From contig JAIWOH010000110.1 in assembly GCA_020216985.1 (NCBI GenBank), positions 1 to 15,254 on the forward strand: DNA of 15,254 bases, written 5' to 3'. Below, piece by piece: positions 5,616 through 13,612 of this stretch. The notes beneath the pieces were generated by a model, which was given only the letters and a program-made list of their open reading frames with translations, searched no databases and was not told the DNA's origin. The DNA comes from Nitrospira sp. (GTDB lineage Bacteria > Nitrospirota > Nitrospiria > Nitrospirales > Nitrospiraceae). Each line of letters opens with the position of its first letter. The stretch's first letter is position 1. The translations under genes and the position numbers were made by a program.

Positions 5616-6641
5616 TCACAATTGGGACAGAAGAGAAAGAGAAGAAGCCGGCGCGGATGAAGCTCCATGAATGGAATTCCACACCCGCAAAAGATCGAGC
5701 GTCAGGCTTGCGCCATAGGTAGGCCCGAAGTCTCTCGTCACGATATTGCCCATACTATCGTTCCAGGTTTCAAACCGAAGCGGCCCCGTGGAGAGGGCCA
5801 AGGTCCATGCAAACTGTTTCTGGCTTTCCCCGACGGGATTGACAAAAATCCCGGAATCCCACATCAGCCCGAATTCGATCTCCCAGGCGGGAACGGTTTC
5901 TCCCTTTTCCGTCAAGCGGTATTGACCGAATGCCACGGCCGGCTGGACCAACCCGGCGGTGTTTCTGACTGAATGGATCGCCGCTCCGTTGGTTTGATAA
6001 CTGATGCGGCCCAAGAAGGAAGCCCGCAGGCTCACCTCCCCCCAATCACCGCGATAAAACGTCGGCGAGATCTGCAACCGCCTGATCCCGGCTCGCAGAA
6101 ACCCCTGTTGATAGACCGTGCCGACAGAAAATCCCGCTCCGACAAACACAACTTTTGGCTTTCCCAACGTGAACCATCGCGTCAGAGAGCCATCGATCAT
6201 CACGTCGGTCTCTTTTCGGGAGTCCACCGTGGGCACCGGGGGCAGGTGCCGCAACTGATGAACGACCTTGTTCTGGAAGAATTCACTGGGTTGGTTGCCC
6301 GTGGGACTGATGCCGGCCGTGAAATTGCCACTCCAGCCTTCCCAGTTTCCACCCCAATGTTGGGTCCAACTGAGCGTGATCAGATTAAAACCAATCGTAT
6401 TCTCGACAGTCGAATCATACCTGGCCCCATTCCCATCTGTCGGTGTGAACCGATTGAGGGTCAGCCCCGTAATCACCGTGGAGTATTGATCGGGGAAAGA
6501 CAGGCTGCCCCAATGAACCGACGGCGCCGGGCTTTCTCCCCATGCCGATACATGGTTGAATCCCAGAAGCACGAGGATTCCGATCGTCACTGTCCATTTT
6601 ATCCTTCTCAGTAAACGCTTCAGCAAACGCCATTCCTGCAT
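5616..6641 (-). CDS. Predicted outer-membrane beta-barrel protein, unknown function
   Basis: I place the start at the ATG at 6641, giving 341 residues with a basic N-terminus and signal peptide (WTVTIGILVLLGFNHVSA, cleavage after residue 33). The mature part alternates aromatic and polar residues in strand-length blocks, for example FNLITLSWTQHWGGNWEGW, VVFVGAGFSVGTVY and WEIEFGLMWDSGIFV, and ends with a strand-like GASLTLDLLRV before a polar tail, as expected for an outer-membrane barrel. A GISPTGNQPSEFFQNKVVHQ block with Gln and His vaguely recalls the LpxR (DUF2219) lipid A deacylases, but the resemblance is too weak for a name. The same frame is open upstream with ATGs at 6701 and 6674, whose N-termini look less signal-like. 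The gene converges on the IPT/TIG gene with six bases between stops. Confidence 0.7.
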   Translation of the reverse strand: MQEWRLLKRLLRRIKWTVTIGILVLLGFNHVSAWGESPAPSVHWGSLSFPDQYSTVITGLTLNRFTPTDGNGARYDSTVENTIGFNLITLSWTQHWGGNWEGWSGNFTAGISPTGNQPSEFFQNKVVHQLRHLPPVPTVDSRKETDVMIDGSLTRWFTLGKPKVVFVGAGFSVGTVYQQGFLRAGIRRLQISPTFYRGDWGEVSLRASFLGRISYQTNGAAIHSVRNTAGLVQPAVAFGQYRLTEKGETVPAWEIEFGLMWDSGIFVNPVGESQKQFAWTLALSTGPLRFETWNDSMGNIVTRDFGPTYGASLTLDLLRVWNSIHGASSAPASSLSLLSQL

Positions 6642-6943
6642 ATCCGCCAAACCATTGTGCCAAAGCCATCGCGCCATTGATGATCCGTGTGGAACGTTCA
6701 TTTCTCGCAGACGATAGACTATCGCTCTCCCCTTTTTGCCGAACAATCAGGTCCGCTGCCAGATCCAACGCGCAGGCCCGACAGTCGATCGAAGCCTGAA
6801 CCTTTCGCGCACGCATGTCAACGGCGAATCGGCGTCCTTCCATTCTCCTGGTCGGTTCCGACGCAATGACGTTCCCTCTCTCGACAGATCATTTCATCCT
6901 GTGTTAGCTTACGCGCTCATTTTTCAGTCCGGTCTCACGCGCC
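6642..6943. other. Intergenic region between the barrel gene and pycA
   Basis: These 302 bp separate divergent genes. Both strands have short open frames here; a minus-strand frame from 6843 has AGGAG too close to its ATG and runs into the barrel gene in another frame, so I do not call it. A 13-base symmetric site CGATAGACTATCG occurs at about 6712-6724. A weak promoter for pycA is seen near the right end. Nothing else stands out. Confidence 0.5.
6881..6910 (+). promoter_or_regulatory. Weak putative promoter of the pyc cluster
   Basis: TCGACA (6881-6886) lies 18 bp before TAGCTT (6905-6910), which keeps the key T, A and T of a -10 box and has TG one base upstream (6902-6903). Transcription would start near 6917, about 27 bases before pycA. 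Several consensus bases are missing, so this is tentative. Confidence 0.3.
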
Positions 6944-8362
6944 ATGTTTAAGAAGATCTTGGTCGCCAATCGCGGCGAAATCGCCATGCGCATCATCCGG
7001 GCCTGCCGCGAGCTGAACATCGCCACGGCCGCCATTTATTCGGAGGCCGACTCAACCGGCATTTACGTCAAAAAAGCCGACGAGGCCTATGTGGTCGGCC
7101 CCGGACCGGTCAAGGGGTTCCTGGACAGCCGACAGATCGTGGACCTGGCCGTCCGCATCGGTGCCGACGCCATTCATCCGGGATATGGATTTCTCTCGGA
7201 AAATGCGGAGTTTGCCGAGCTCTGCCAGGCTTCCGGCGTCACCTTTATCGGTCCGTCTCCCTATGCCATCACCATGATGGGCAGCAAGGTCAAGGCCCGT
7301 GAAATCGCGCAGGCAGCCGGCGTGCCGATCGTCCCGGGCACGAACGGCGCCATTACCGACGTTAAAGACGCGTTGACCTTTGCCAAGCACGTCGGTTATC
7401 CGCTCATGATCAAAGCGAGCGCGGGTGGAGGAGGACGGGGGCTCCGCGTCGTGCGATCCGACGCGGAGCTTCGTGAAAACATGGAGACCGCATCGCGGGA
7501 GGCCCAAGCCTCATTCGGTGACGGCAGCGTGTTCATCGAGAAATACATCGAGCGCCCTCACCACATCGAATTCCAAATCCTGGGAGACCGCCACGGCCAT
7601 ATCATTCATCTGGGCGAACGCGATTGTTCGATTCAACGCCGGCATCAAAAATTGATCGAGATCGCGCCGTCATTGATCTTGACGCCGGCTCTCCGGGAAG
7701 AGATGGGCCGTGCGGCGATCGCCATCGCTCGAGCGGTGGACTACGACAACGCAGGCACCGTGGAATTCTTGCTTGATCAGGAAGGCCGGTTTTATTTCAT
7801 CGAGATGAATCCTCGGCTTCAAGTCGAACATACGGTCACGGAACAGATCACCGCCATCGACATCGTCCGTCATCAGATCTCGATCGCGGCGGGTCTCCCG
7901 CTCGATCTGCAACAAAAAGACATCGTGCTCCAGGGCCATGCGATCCAATGCCGGATCAATGCGGAAGACCCCAAAAACAACTTCATGCCCTGCACCGGAA
8001 CCATTACGGCTTATCTCTCGCCGGGAGGAATCGGCGTCCGCATTGACGGCGCCGTCTACAAAGACTATACGGTCCCTCCCTACTACGATGCCCTGTTGGC
8101 CAAACTGACGGTGCGCGGCCGCACGTGGGAAGAAGCCGTAAGCCGCATGCGCCGCTCGCTTGAAGAATATGTCCTGCGCGGAGTAAAAACGACCATTCCT
8201 TTTATGGAAGCCATCATGCAGGAGCCTGATTTCATGGCCGGGCGTTTCGACACGTCGTACCTGGAAACCCACCCGGAGTTGTACTCGTATCATGAATTTC
8301 AGCAACCGGAAGATTTGGTTTTGGCGATTTCCGCCGCCATCGCCGCCTATGAGGGATTGTAA
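6944..8362 (+). CDS. pycA: Pyruvate carboxylase subunit A (biotin carboxylase)
   Basis: The 472-residue subunit uses ATP and bicarbonate to carboxylate the biotin on its partner PycB in the cytoplasm. It has the full three-part biotin carboxylase: MFKKILVANRGEIAMRIIRA at the start, HPGYGFLSENAEFA (78-91), the glycine-rich ATP loop KASAGGGGRGLRVV (157-170), ERDCSIQRRHQK (225-236), and the catalytic/metal segment IEMNPRLQVEHTVTE (286-300) with E287, N289 and R291. The C-terminal DLVLAISAAIAAYEGL is typical of stand-alone PycA subunits. The length fits (about 470). The adjacent pycB, 44 bases downstream, separates it from the similar acetyl-CoA carboxylase subunit AccC. A 2-oxoglutarate carboxylase, known in some reductive-TCA bacteria, has the same two-subunit design and cannot be excluded. 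No ribosome binding site is evident. Confidence 0.92.
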   Translation: MFKKILVANRGEIAMRIIRACRELNIATAAIYSEADSTGIYVKKADEAYVVGPGPVKGFLDSRQIVDLAVRIGADAIHPGYGFLSENAEFAELCQASGVTFIGPSPYAITMMGSKVKAREIAQAAGVPIVPGTNGAITDVKDALTFAKHVGYPLMIKASAGGGGRGLRVVRSDAELRENMETASREAQASFGDGSVFIEKYIERPHHIEFQILGDRHGHIIHLGERDCSIQRRHQKLIEIAPSLILTPALREEMGRAAIAIARAVDYDNAGTVEFLLDQEGRFYFIEMNPRLQVEHTVTEQITAIDIVRHQISIAAGLPLDLQQKDIVLQGHAIQCRINAEDPKNNFMPCTGTITAYLSPGGIGVRIDGAVYKDYTVPPYYDALLAKLTVRGRTWEEAVSRMRRSLEEYVLRGVKTTIPFMEAIMQEPDFMAGRFDTSYLETHPELYSYHEFQQPEDLVLAISAAIAAYEGL

Positions 8363-8406
8363 CTGACGCAGGGCGGCATTATCCCACACACACAACATCT
8401 GACGAC

Positions 8407-10356
8407 ATGGCAACCACACGATCTTCAGGGAAAAGACAGCGGGCGACCACTCGATCTACCGCGCCCAACGTCAAACGATCGAAACCGACCGCCTTGCGAC
8501 GGGATGAATCGATCATCCAACCCGTGCCGGGAAAACGTCTCTTGATCACCGACGTCGCGCTACGCGACGGGCACCAGTGCCTGCTGGCCACCCGCATGAG
8601 GACCGAGGACATGTTGCCGATCGCCCAGAAACTCGACGCCGTGGGATTCTGGTCCTTGGAAGTGTGGGGCGGCGCGACGTTCGACACCTGTCTGCGATAC
8701 TTGAAAGAAGACCCATGGGAGCGGCTCCGCGCCCTCCGCGCGGCCATGCCGAACACCAAGCTGCAAATGTTGCTTCGCGGTCAGAATCTTGTCGGCTACC
8801 GGCATTACGCCGACGACGTTCTGGAACGATTTATCGAACGGTCTGCGGCCAACGGGATCGACGTCTTCCGTATTTTTGACGCGCTGAACGACGTCCGCAA
8901 CCTCGAACGGGCGGTGCGGGAAGTACGGGCTTGCGGCAAACACGTCGAGGCCGCCATCAGCTACACAGTCAGCCCCGTGCACAGTCTCGATCGATTCGTG
9001 GACTTGGCCAAACGGTTGGAGGATCTGGGCACCGATACGCTCTGCGTCAAGGATATGGCCGGGCTCCTGGCTCCGTTTGATGCATATCACCTGATCCGCC
9101 GGCTCAAGGCCGCCGTCTCCATTCCGATCCATTTGCATTCCCACGACACGGCCGGCATGGGCGCGATGTCGGCGTTGATGGCGGTGCTGGCCGGCCTCGA
9201 CATTCTGGACACCGCCATGTCACCTCTCTCCGGCGGTGCGTCTCACCCGCCCACCGAATCCGTCGTGGCTGCGCTGCAGGGGACTCCCTATGACACCGGC
9301 CTCGATCTGATCGATCTCCAGCCCATTGCCGACCACTTCCGCGTCGTCCGGCGCAAGTATCGACAATTCGAAAGCGACTTCACCGGAGTCGACGCGGCGA
9401 TTCTGACGTCGCAAATTCCCGGCGGCATGCTGTCGAACCTGGCCGCGCAACTGGCAGAACAACAGGCGCTCGACCGGATGAAAGAAGTGCTCGACGAAGT
9501 GCCCCGTGTCAGAAAAGAGATGGGCTATCCGCCGCTCGTCACGCCGGCCAGCCAGATTATCGGCACACAGGCCACGTTGAACGTCCTGACCGGCGAGCGG
9601 TACAAAGTGATCACGACCGAGACCAAGAATTACTTTCTCGGGTTATACGGGCGGGCGCCGGGGCCGGTCGACAACGAAGTCATGGCGCGCGCCATCGGAG
9701 ACGAAGAGCCGATTAAAACCAGACCGGCCGACCGGCTCGAGCCGGAGATGGAAGCGATCAAGAGAGAACTGCCGGATCACTCCCTGGAAGATCAACTCTC
9801 CTTCGCCCTCTTCCCCGCCATTGCACGGGAGTTTTTCGAGGCGCGCAAGAAAGGCGAACTAACGCCTCCTCCGCTTGAAGCCGCGTCTCCCAAGGCTCCG
9901 GCCGTGGCCCACGAACTGCACCTGGCGCCGGTCGAGTTCAACGTCACCGTGCACGGCGAGACCTATCATGTCAAGGTATCCGGATCGGGCCGGAAGGTGG
10001 ACGGGCGAAAGCCCTATTACATCCGCGTCAACGATCGGTTGGAAGAAGTGTCGCTCGAACCGATCCAAGAAGTCTTCGCCGGCGTGCCGGAGGCTCATGA
10101 AGCCGACAAAACCACCAAGGCGAAGCGACCGCGGCCGTCACAACCCGGCGACGTGGCGCCGCCCATGCCGGGCCGGGTCGTCAAAATCCTGGTGTCGGTC
10201 AATGATCGCGTCAAGGCCGGCGATTCGCTGCTGGTGATCGAGGCGATGAAGATGGAAAGCCGCGTCCCGGCGCCGATCGATGGAACCGTGACGGCGATTT
10301 TTGTGGCGGAGGGAGAAAACGTGAAGCCGGATGAAACCGTCATCCAGTTGCAATAA
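8407..10356 (+). CDS. pycB: Pyruvate carboxylase subunit B (carboxyltransferase with biotin domain)
   Basis: The 649-residue subunit moves the carboxyl group from biotin to pyruvate, giving oxaloacetate. The TIM-barrel carboxyltransferase domain (about 45-310) shows TDVALRDGHQCLLATRM (48-64; R53, D54 and Q57 of the active site), CVKDMAG with the lysine expected to be carbamylated (K215), and the metal-binding HLHSHDTAG (242-250, H244 and H246). A PYC/OADA conserved region follows (about 330-530), then a proline/charged linker and a C-terminal biotinyl domain with EAMKMES, biotin attached at K615. This architecture also fits oxaloacetate decarboxylase alpha, but pycA next door and the absence of beta/gamma membrane subunits favour carboxylase. 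The first 43 residues, rich in Lys, Arg, Ser and Thr, precede the usual family start and may be a real extension or a misplaced start; no Shine-Dalgarno sequence is seen. Confidence 0.92.
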   Translation: MATTRSSGKRQRATTRSTAPNVKRSKPTALRRDESIIQPVPGKRLLITDVALRDGHQCLLATRMRTEDMLPIAQKLDAVGFWSLEVWGGATFDTCLRYLKEDPWERLRALRAAMPNTKLQMLLRGQNLVGYRHYADDVLERFIERSAANGIDVFRIFDALNDVRNLERAVREVRACGKHVEAAISYTVSPVHSLDRFVDLAKRLEDLGTDTLCVKDMAGLLAPFDAYHLIRRLKAAVSIPIHLHSHDTAGMGAMSALMAVLAGLDILDTAMSPLSGGASHPPTESVVAALQGTPYDTGLDLIDLQPIADHFRVVRRKYRQFESDFTGVDAAILTSQIPGGMLSNLAAQLAEQQALDRMKEVLDEVPRVRKEMGYPPLVTPASQIIGTQATLNVLTGERYKVITTETKNYFLGLYGRAPGPVDNEVMARAIGDEEPIKTRPADRLEPEMEAIKRELPDHSLEDQLSFALFPAIAREFFEARKKGELTPPPLEAASPKAPAVAHELHLAPVEFNVTVHGETYHVKVSGSGRKVDGRKPYYIRVNDRLEEVSLEPIQEVFAGVPEAHEADKTTKAKRPRPSQPGDVAPPMPGRVVKILVSVNDRVKAGDSLLVIEAMKMESRVPAPIDGTVTAIFVAEGENVKPDETVIQLQ

Positions 10357-11332
10357 TGCCTTCCGACCGAATTTTCTTACCCGGTTCGCCAAGATAGACA
10401 GACGACTTCGTCCAAGCCTATTCGGTATAGGGCCCTTGTTCGTCCTTCTCACCGCCTGCACTTCCCAGTCTTTCATTCCGCCCCACTTCGAGACGTTCGA
10501 GCGTATCCCGATCCACATCGCCACCATTGATGACCAGCGAATCGCTTATCTGGACGTGGGAACCGGTCCTCCTCTTTTCCTCATCCACGGATTCGGCGGG
10601 TCCATGTGGCAGTGGGAACATCAGCAACAGGAGCTGGCTCGGCACTTCCGCGTCATTACCCCGGACCTGCCCGGTTTTGGTTTATCCGACAAGCCGGATA
10701 TTGAGTACCGCCCGGATCAGCTCGTAGATTTTTTCACCCGCTTCATGGACGCTGTGCACATCTCCCGCGCGACCCTGATCGGCAACTCCATGGGCGCTGG
10801 CTTGGCCATGGCAGTGGCCCTCGACCATCCAGAGCGGGTGGATAAACTCGTGTTGATCGGCGGGTTACCGCGGGACATTCGAGCAAAACTGACCAGCCCC
10901 ATCGTCAAGCGGACGCTCGACACGCGCGCGCCTTCCTGGTTGATTTCTCTTGGCAACCGTCTCTTCGGCGGTTGGATGGTCCGGTCCGTTCTGGACGAAC
11001 TGGTGTACGATCGGTCTCTCATCACCCCCGCCGTTCTTGAACGATCCAACCGCAATCGCCGTCTCCCGGGCATCATCAAGCCGATGCTCGCCATGAAACA
11101 GACGCTCAGTCTCTGGGAATCCGGCTACGCCTTGCGCCTCGACGCGATCCGACACCCGACTCTCATCATCTGGGGAGAAGAAGACCGCGTCTTCCCCCCC
11201 TCGGTCGGTCACGAACTCCACCGTCTCATCGAAGGGTCCCAGCTTCAGACCATCCCCCTTGCCGGTCACATTCCTCAATGGGAACGGCCGGATCTGGTCA
11301 ATCGCCTGCTCATCGCGTATATTCATCCCTGA
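10331..11332 (+). CDS. Alpha/beta hydrolase, predicted lipoprotein
   Basis: The 333-residue protein has a long basic N-region, a hydrophobic stretch (LFGIGPLFVLLTA, 30-42) and a lipobox LTAC with C43, so it should be exported and lipid-anchored. After residue 60 comes an alpha/beta hydrolase fold: HGFGG oxyanion-hole loop (86-90), nucleophile elbow GNSMG with S153, acid D285 in WGEEDR, and H313 in AGHIPQWE. The cap region lies at about 180-255. Such proteins cleave esters or C-C bonds (as in the MhpC/haloalkane dehalogenase-like group); the substrate is not predictable. The ATG lies inside the last codons of pycB (26-base overlap) and there is no other plausible start before the lipobox, so translation is probably coupled. 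Tpx follows 66 bases later. Confidence 0.87.
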   Translation: MKPSSSCNNAFRPNFLTRFAKIDRRLRPSLFGIGPLFVLLTACTSQSFIPPHFETFERIPIHIATIDDQRIAYLDVGTGPPLFLIHGFGGSMWQWEHQQQELARHFRVITPDLPGFGLSDKPDIEYRPDQLVDFFTRFMDAVHISRATLIGNSMGAGLAMAVALDHPERVDKLVLIGGLPRDIRAKLTSPIVKRTLDTRAPSWLISLGNRLFGGWMVRSVLDELVYDRSLITPAVLERSNRNRRLPGIIKPMLAMKQTLSLWESGYALRLDAIRHPTLIIWGEEDRVFPPSVGHELHRLIEGSQLQTIPLAGHIPQWERPDLVNRLLIAYIHP

Positions 11333-11398
11333 CAATGGGACGGCCTATCGGCCGGTTTGACCAAAATCTCTACTTGCTCAATAAGAAAGGAACAGACC

Positions 11399-12064
11399 AT
11401 GCTGACATCTGCGCGCACCGTACTGGGAGTGGTGATGGGTTTTTCTTTCAGCCTGGCCGGCTGCACCGGCATGGGAGAGCTGAGCGGACCGGGCTTCACC
11501 TATAAAAACATCGCCGTCGCCGACGGCAGTGCCGCGGCCGGAGAGGGCAACAACGTGCTCTTTAAGGGTGAACCGCTTGCACTTTCAGGAACTGCCGTTA
11601 AGACGGGCGACACGCTCCGCGACGTGAACGTGGCCCAGACCGATCTTTCGGCAGTCAACATCGCCCGCACGAAAGGGGCGGGGAAAGTCCGGATCATCAG
11701 CGTGGTGCCGTCGCTTGACACACCGGTTTGCGAGCAGCAAACCCACTACCTCAGCGAAAAAAACAACGGCCTCGACAATATGATCGAGCTGATCACGGTG
11801 AGTATTGACACGCCGTTCGCTCAAAAGCGCTTCGCGCAAGAAGCCAAGATCAGCAATGTCACGTTCCTGTCCGACTATCGTGGAGCCGAATTCGGCAAAG
11901 CGCACGGCCTCTTGGTAAAAGACCTTCATATATTGGCCAGGGCCGTCATGGTCGTGGACAAGGACAACACCATTCGTCACCTTCAAATCACGCCGGAGAT
12001 CAAACATCTGCCGGATATGGACAAGGCATTCCAGATCGCGCGATCCTTGATTTCGGCCAGTTAG
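11399..12064 (+). CDS. tpx: Thiol peroxidase-like lipoprotein lacking the resolving cysteine
   Basis: The 221-residue protein reduces hydroperoxides if it acts like Tpx of the peroxiredoxin family. It begins with a lipoprotein signal (MLTSARTVLGVVMGFSFSLA, then GC with C22 as lipidated Cys), which cytoplasmic or periplasmic Tpx proteins normally lack. The Tpx core is clear: LFKGEPLALSGTAVKTGDTL (54-73), VVPSLDTPVCEQQT with peroxidatic C111 (102-115), SIDTPFAQKRFAQEA (135-149) and ILARAVMVVDKDN (178-190). In E. coli Tpx the resolving Cys sits in the ...PFAQSRFC segment; here that position is A146, and apart from C22 no other Cys exists. It would therefore work as a 1-Cys peroxidase needing an external thiol. 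The ATG is set by AAAGGA eight bases upstream; an in-frame ATG at 11357 lacks that. sthA follows after a hairpin. Confidence 0.88.
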   Translation: MLTSARTVLGVVMGFSFSLAGCTGMGELSGPGFTYKNIAVADGSAAAGEGNNVLFKGEPLALSGTAVKTGDTLRDVNVAQTDLSAVNIARTKGAGKVRIISVVPSLDTPVCEQQTHYLSEKNNGLDNMIELITVSIDTPFAQKRFAQEAKISNVTFLSDYRGAEFGKAHGLLVKDLHILARAVMVVDKDNTIRHLQITPEIKHLPDMDKAFQIARSLISAS

Positions 12065-12080
12065 CGTTGCTTTATGGTCC

Positions 12081-12121
12081 GACGCGGATTTCACCCAAGC
12101 CGGATAAGGTGAATCCGCGTC
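12081..12121 (+). repeat. Long hairpin between tpx and sthA
   Basis: GACGCGGATTTCACC (12081-12095) pairs with GGTGAATCCGCGTC (12108-12121), 14 base pairs with a single bulged T and a 12-base loop. It lies 17 bases after the tpx stop and 33 bases before the sthA ATG. No T-tract follows on the plus strand. It could be an RNA stabiliser, attenuator, processing site or the binding site of a dimeric regulator. Confidence 0.75.
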
Positions 12122-12154
12122 ATGTTACGCTCTCATCTCCTCCGAGGAATGCCG

Positions 12155-13561
12155 ATGGCTCATTACGATTTGCTCGTCATTGGGACCGGACCGGCCGGTC
12201 AAAAGGCCGCCATCCAGGCCGCCAAGCTCAACAAGAAGGTCGGCATCATCGAGCGAAAGAGAGTCGTAGGCGGCGTCTGTATCAACACCGGCACCATTCC
12301 CAGCAAAGCGCTGCGCGAAGCGGTGTTATACCTGTCCGGTTTCCGTCAGCGAACGATCTACGGCGCCTCGTACCGATTGAAAAAGACGATCACGGTCGAG
12401 GACCTGGCCTTCCGCTCTAACTACGTCATCAAAAATGAAATTCAGGTGGTACAGGATCAAATGGCCAGAAACGGCGTCGATTTGTTTTTCGGATCGGCGA
12501 GCTTCGTCGATCCGCATCGGTTGCGAATCGACTCCGATCGGGGCTCGTTCGAACTGACAGCTGATTTTATCGTCATTGCGGTGGGCACGGAACCGGCCAG
12601 GCCCTCACACGTCCCGTTCGACGGTCAGACCATTATCGACACGGACGGGCTGCTTACGATGAAACAGATTCCCGATTCGATGGTCATCGTGGGCGGCGGC
12701 GTGATCGGAACGGAATACGCCTCGATCCTCGCCACGCTCGGCGTCGCCGTCACCCTCATCGACAAGCGGCCGCGACTGCTGGAGTTTGTCGATACGGAAA
12801 TCATCGAAGCTCTTCAGCAGCAAATGAAAGAGATCGGCGTGACCCTATACCACAACGAAGAGGTCATTGAGATTAAAAGGGAAAGCCGGCACTCCGTACG
12901 GGTCGTCTTGCAGCGCCATGAGCCGATCCGGGCCTCCACGTTGATGTATGCCATCGGACGGGTCGGCGCAACCCATTCGTTGAACCTGGGAGCCATCGGA
13001 CTGACAGCCGATGACCGTGGCCGCCTCGCGGTCAACGAGCACTTTCAAACCGCGGTTCCGCACATTTATGCGGCTGGCGACGTGATTGGATTTCCGGCCC
13101 TGGCTTCCACTTCCATGCAACAAGGCCGCCGCGCGGCATGTCACGCCTTCGGCCAGCCGGACCATACCGACACCTCGTTGCTTCCCTACGGCATCTACAC
13201 GATTCCCGAAATCTCCATGGTGGGACGAAATGAAGAAGAAATCCGGCAGGCGGGAACTCCCTATGGAGTCGGCATCGCACGCTACAAAGAAATCGCGCGC
13301 GGCCAACTGATCGGAGACCAAACCGGCATGCTGAAACTCTTATTTCATCGCCATACCAGACACCTGTTGGGCGTCCACGCGATCGGCGAAGGATCGACTG
13401 AGTTGATCCATATCGGCCAGGCGGTGATGGCATTTCATGGGAAGATCGATTATTTCATCGACACGGTCTTCAATTATCCAACGTTGGCCGAATGTTACAA
13501 AGTGGCCGCGCTGGACGGCATCAATCGACTCCCGAGACCTTGGCTTCCCTATTTTCTATAA
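12155..13561 (+). CDS. sthA: Soluble pyridine nucleotide transhydrogenase (Si-specific)
   Basis: This 468-residue cytoplasmic FAD enzyme transfers hydride between NADPH and NAD+, balancing the two pools. The FAD-binding motif is DLLVIGTGPAGQKAA (5-19). The redox-active region reads GGVCINTGTIPSKALREA: only C42 is kept and the second Cys of the disulfide of related reductases is T47, as in E. coli SthA. A second Rossmann motif, MVIVGGGVIGTEYASILATLG, binds the nucleotide, and YAAGDVIGFPALAS completes the FAD site. The C-terminal dimerisation region ends FNYPTLAECYKVAALDGINRL, where lipoamide dehydrogenases carry the catalytic HPT; here it is NYPT, again the transhydrogenase type. The length matches E. 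coli (466). The ATG lies six bases after GAGGA; an ATG at 12149 is too close to it. Confidence 0.9.
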   Translation: MAHYDLLVIGTGPAGQKAAIQAAKLNKKVGIIERKRVVGGVCINTGTIPSKALREAVLYLSGFRQRTIYGASYRLKKTITVEDLAFRSNYVIKNEIQVVQDQMARNGVDLFFGSASFVDPHRLRIDSDRGSFELTADFIVIAVGTEPARPSHVPFDGQTIIDTDGLLTMKQIPDSMVIVGGGVIGTEYASILATLGVAVTLIDKRPRLLEFVDTEIIEALQQQMKEIGVTLYHNEEVIEIKRESRHSVRVVLQRHEPIRASTLMYAIGRVGATHSLNLGAIGLTADDRGRLAVNEHFQTAVPHIYAAGDVIGFPALASTSMQQGRRAACHAFGQPDHTDTSLLPYGIYTIPEISMVGRNEEEIRQAGTPYGVGIARYKEIARGQLIGDQTGMLKLLFHRHTRHLLGVHAIGEGSTELIHIGQAVMAFHGKIDYFIDTVFNYPTLAECYKVAALDGINRLPRPWLPYFL

Positions 13562-13612
13562 ACACGGCAAACCGGTTCTCTTCTCTCGAAGCGATCACAA
13601 AAGGTATTGCAA

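Noticed and set aside
6415..6843. Minus-strand 142-codon open frame upstream of the beta-barrel gene
   Set aside because: More than half overlaps the barrel gene in another frame, and its AGGAG is directly against the ATG; a real short gene in 6642-6843 is not excluded but not supported.
7670..8419. Minus-strand 249-codon open frame
   Set aside because: Antisense to the conserved biotin carboxylase coding sequence of pycA.
13562..13612. TPP riboswitch before tenA
   Set aside because: The 51-base gap is too short for a thi-box and shows no matching conserved core.
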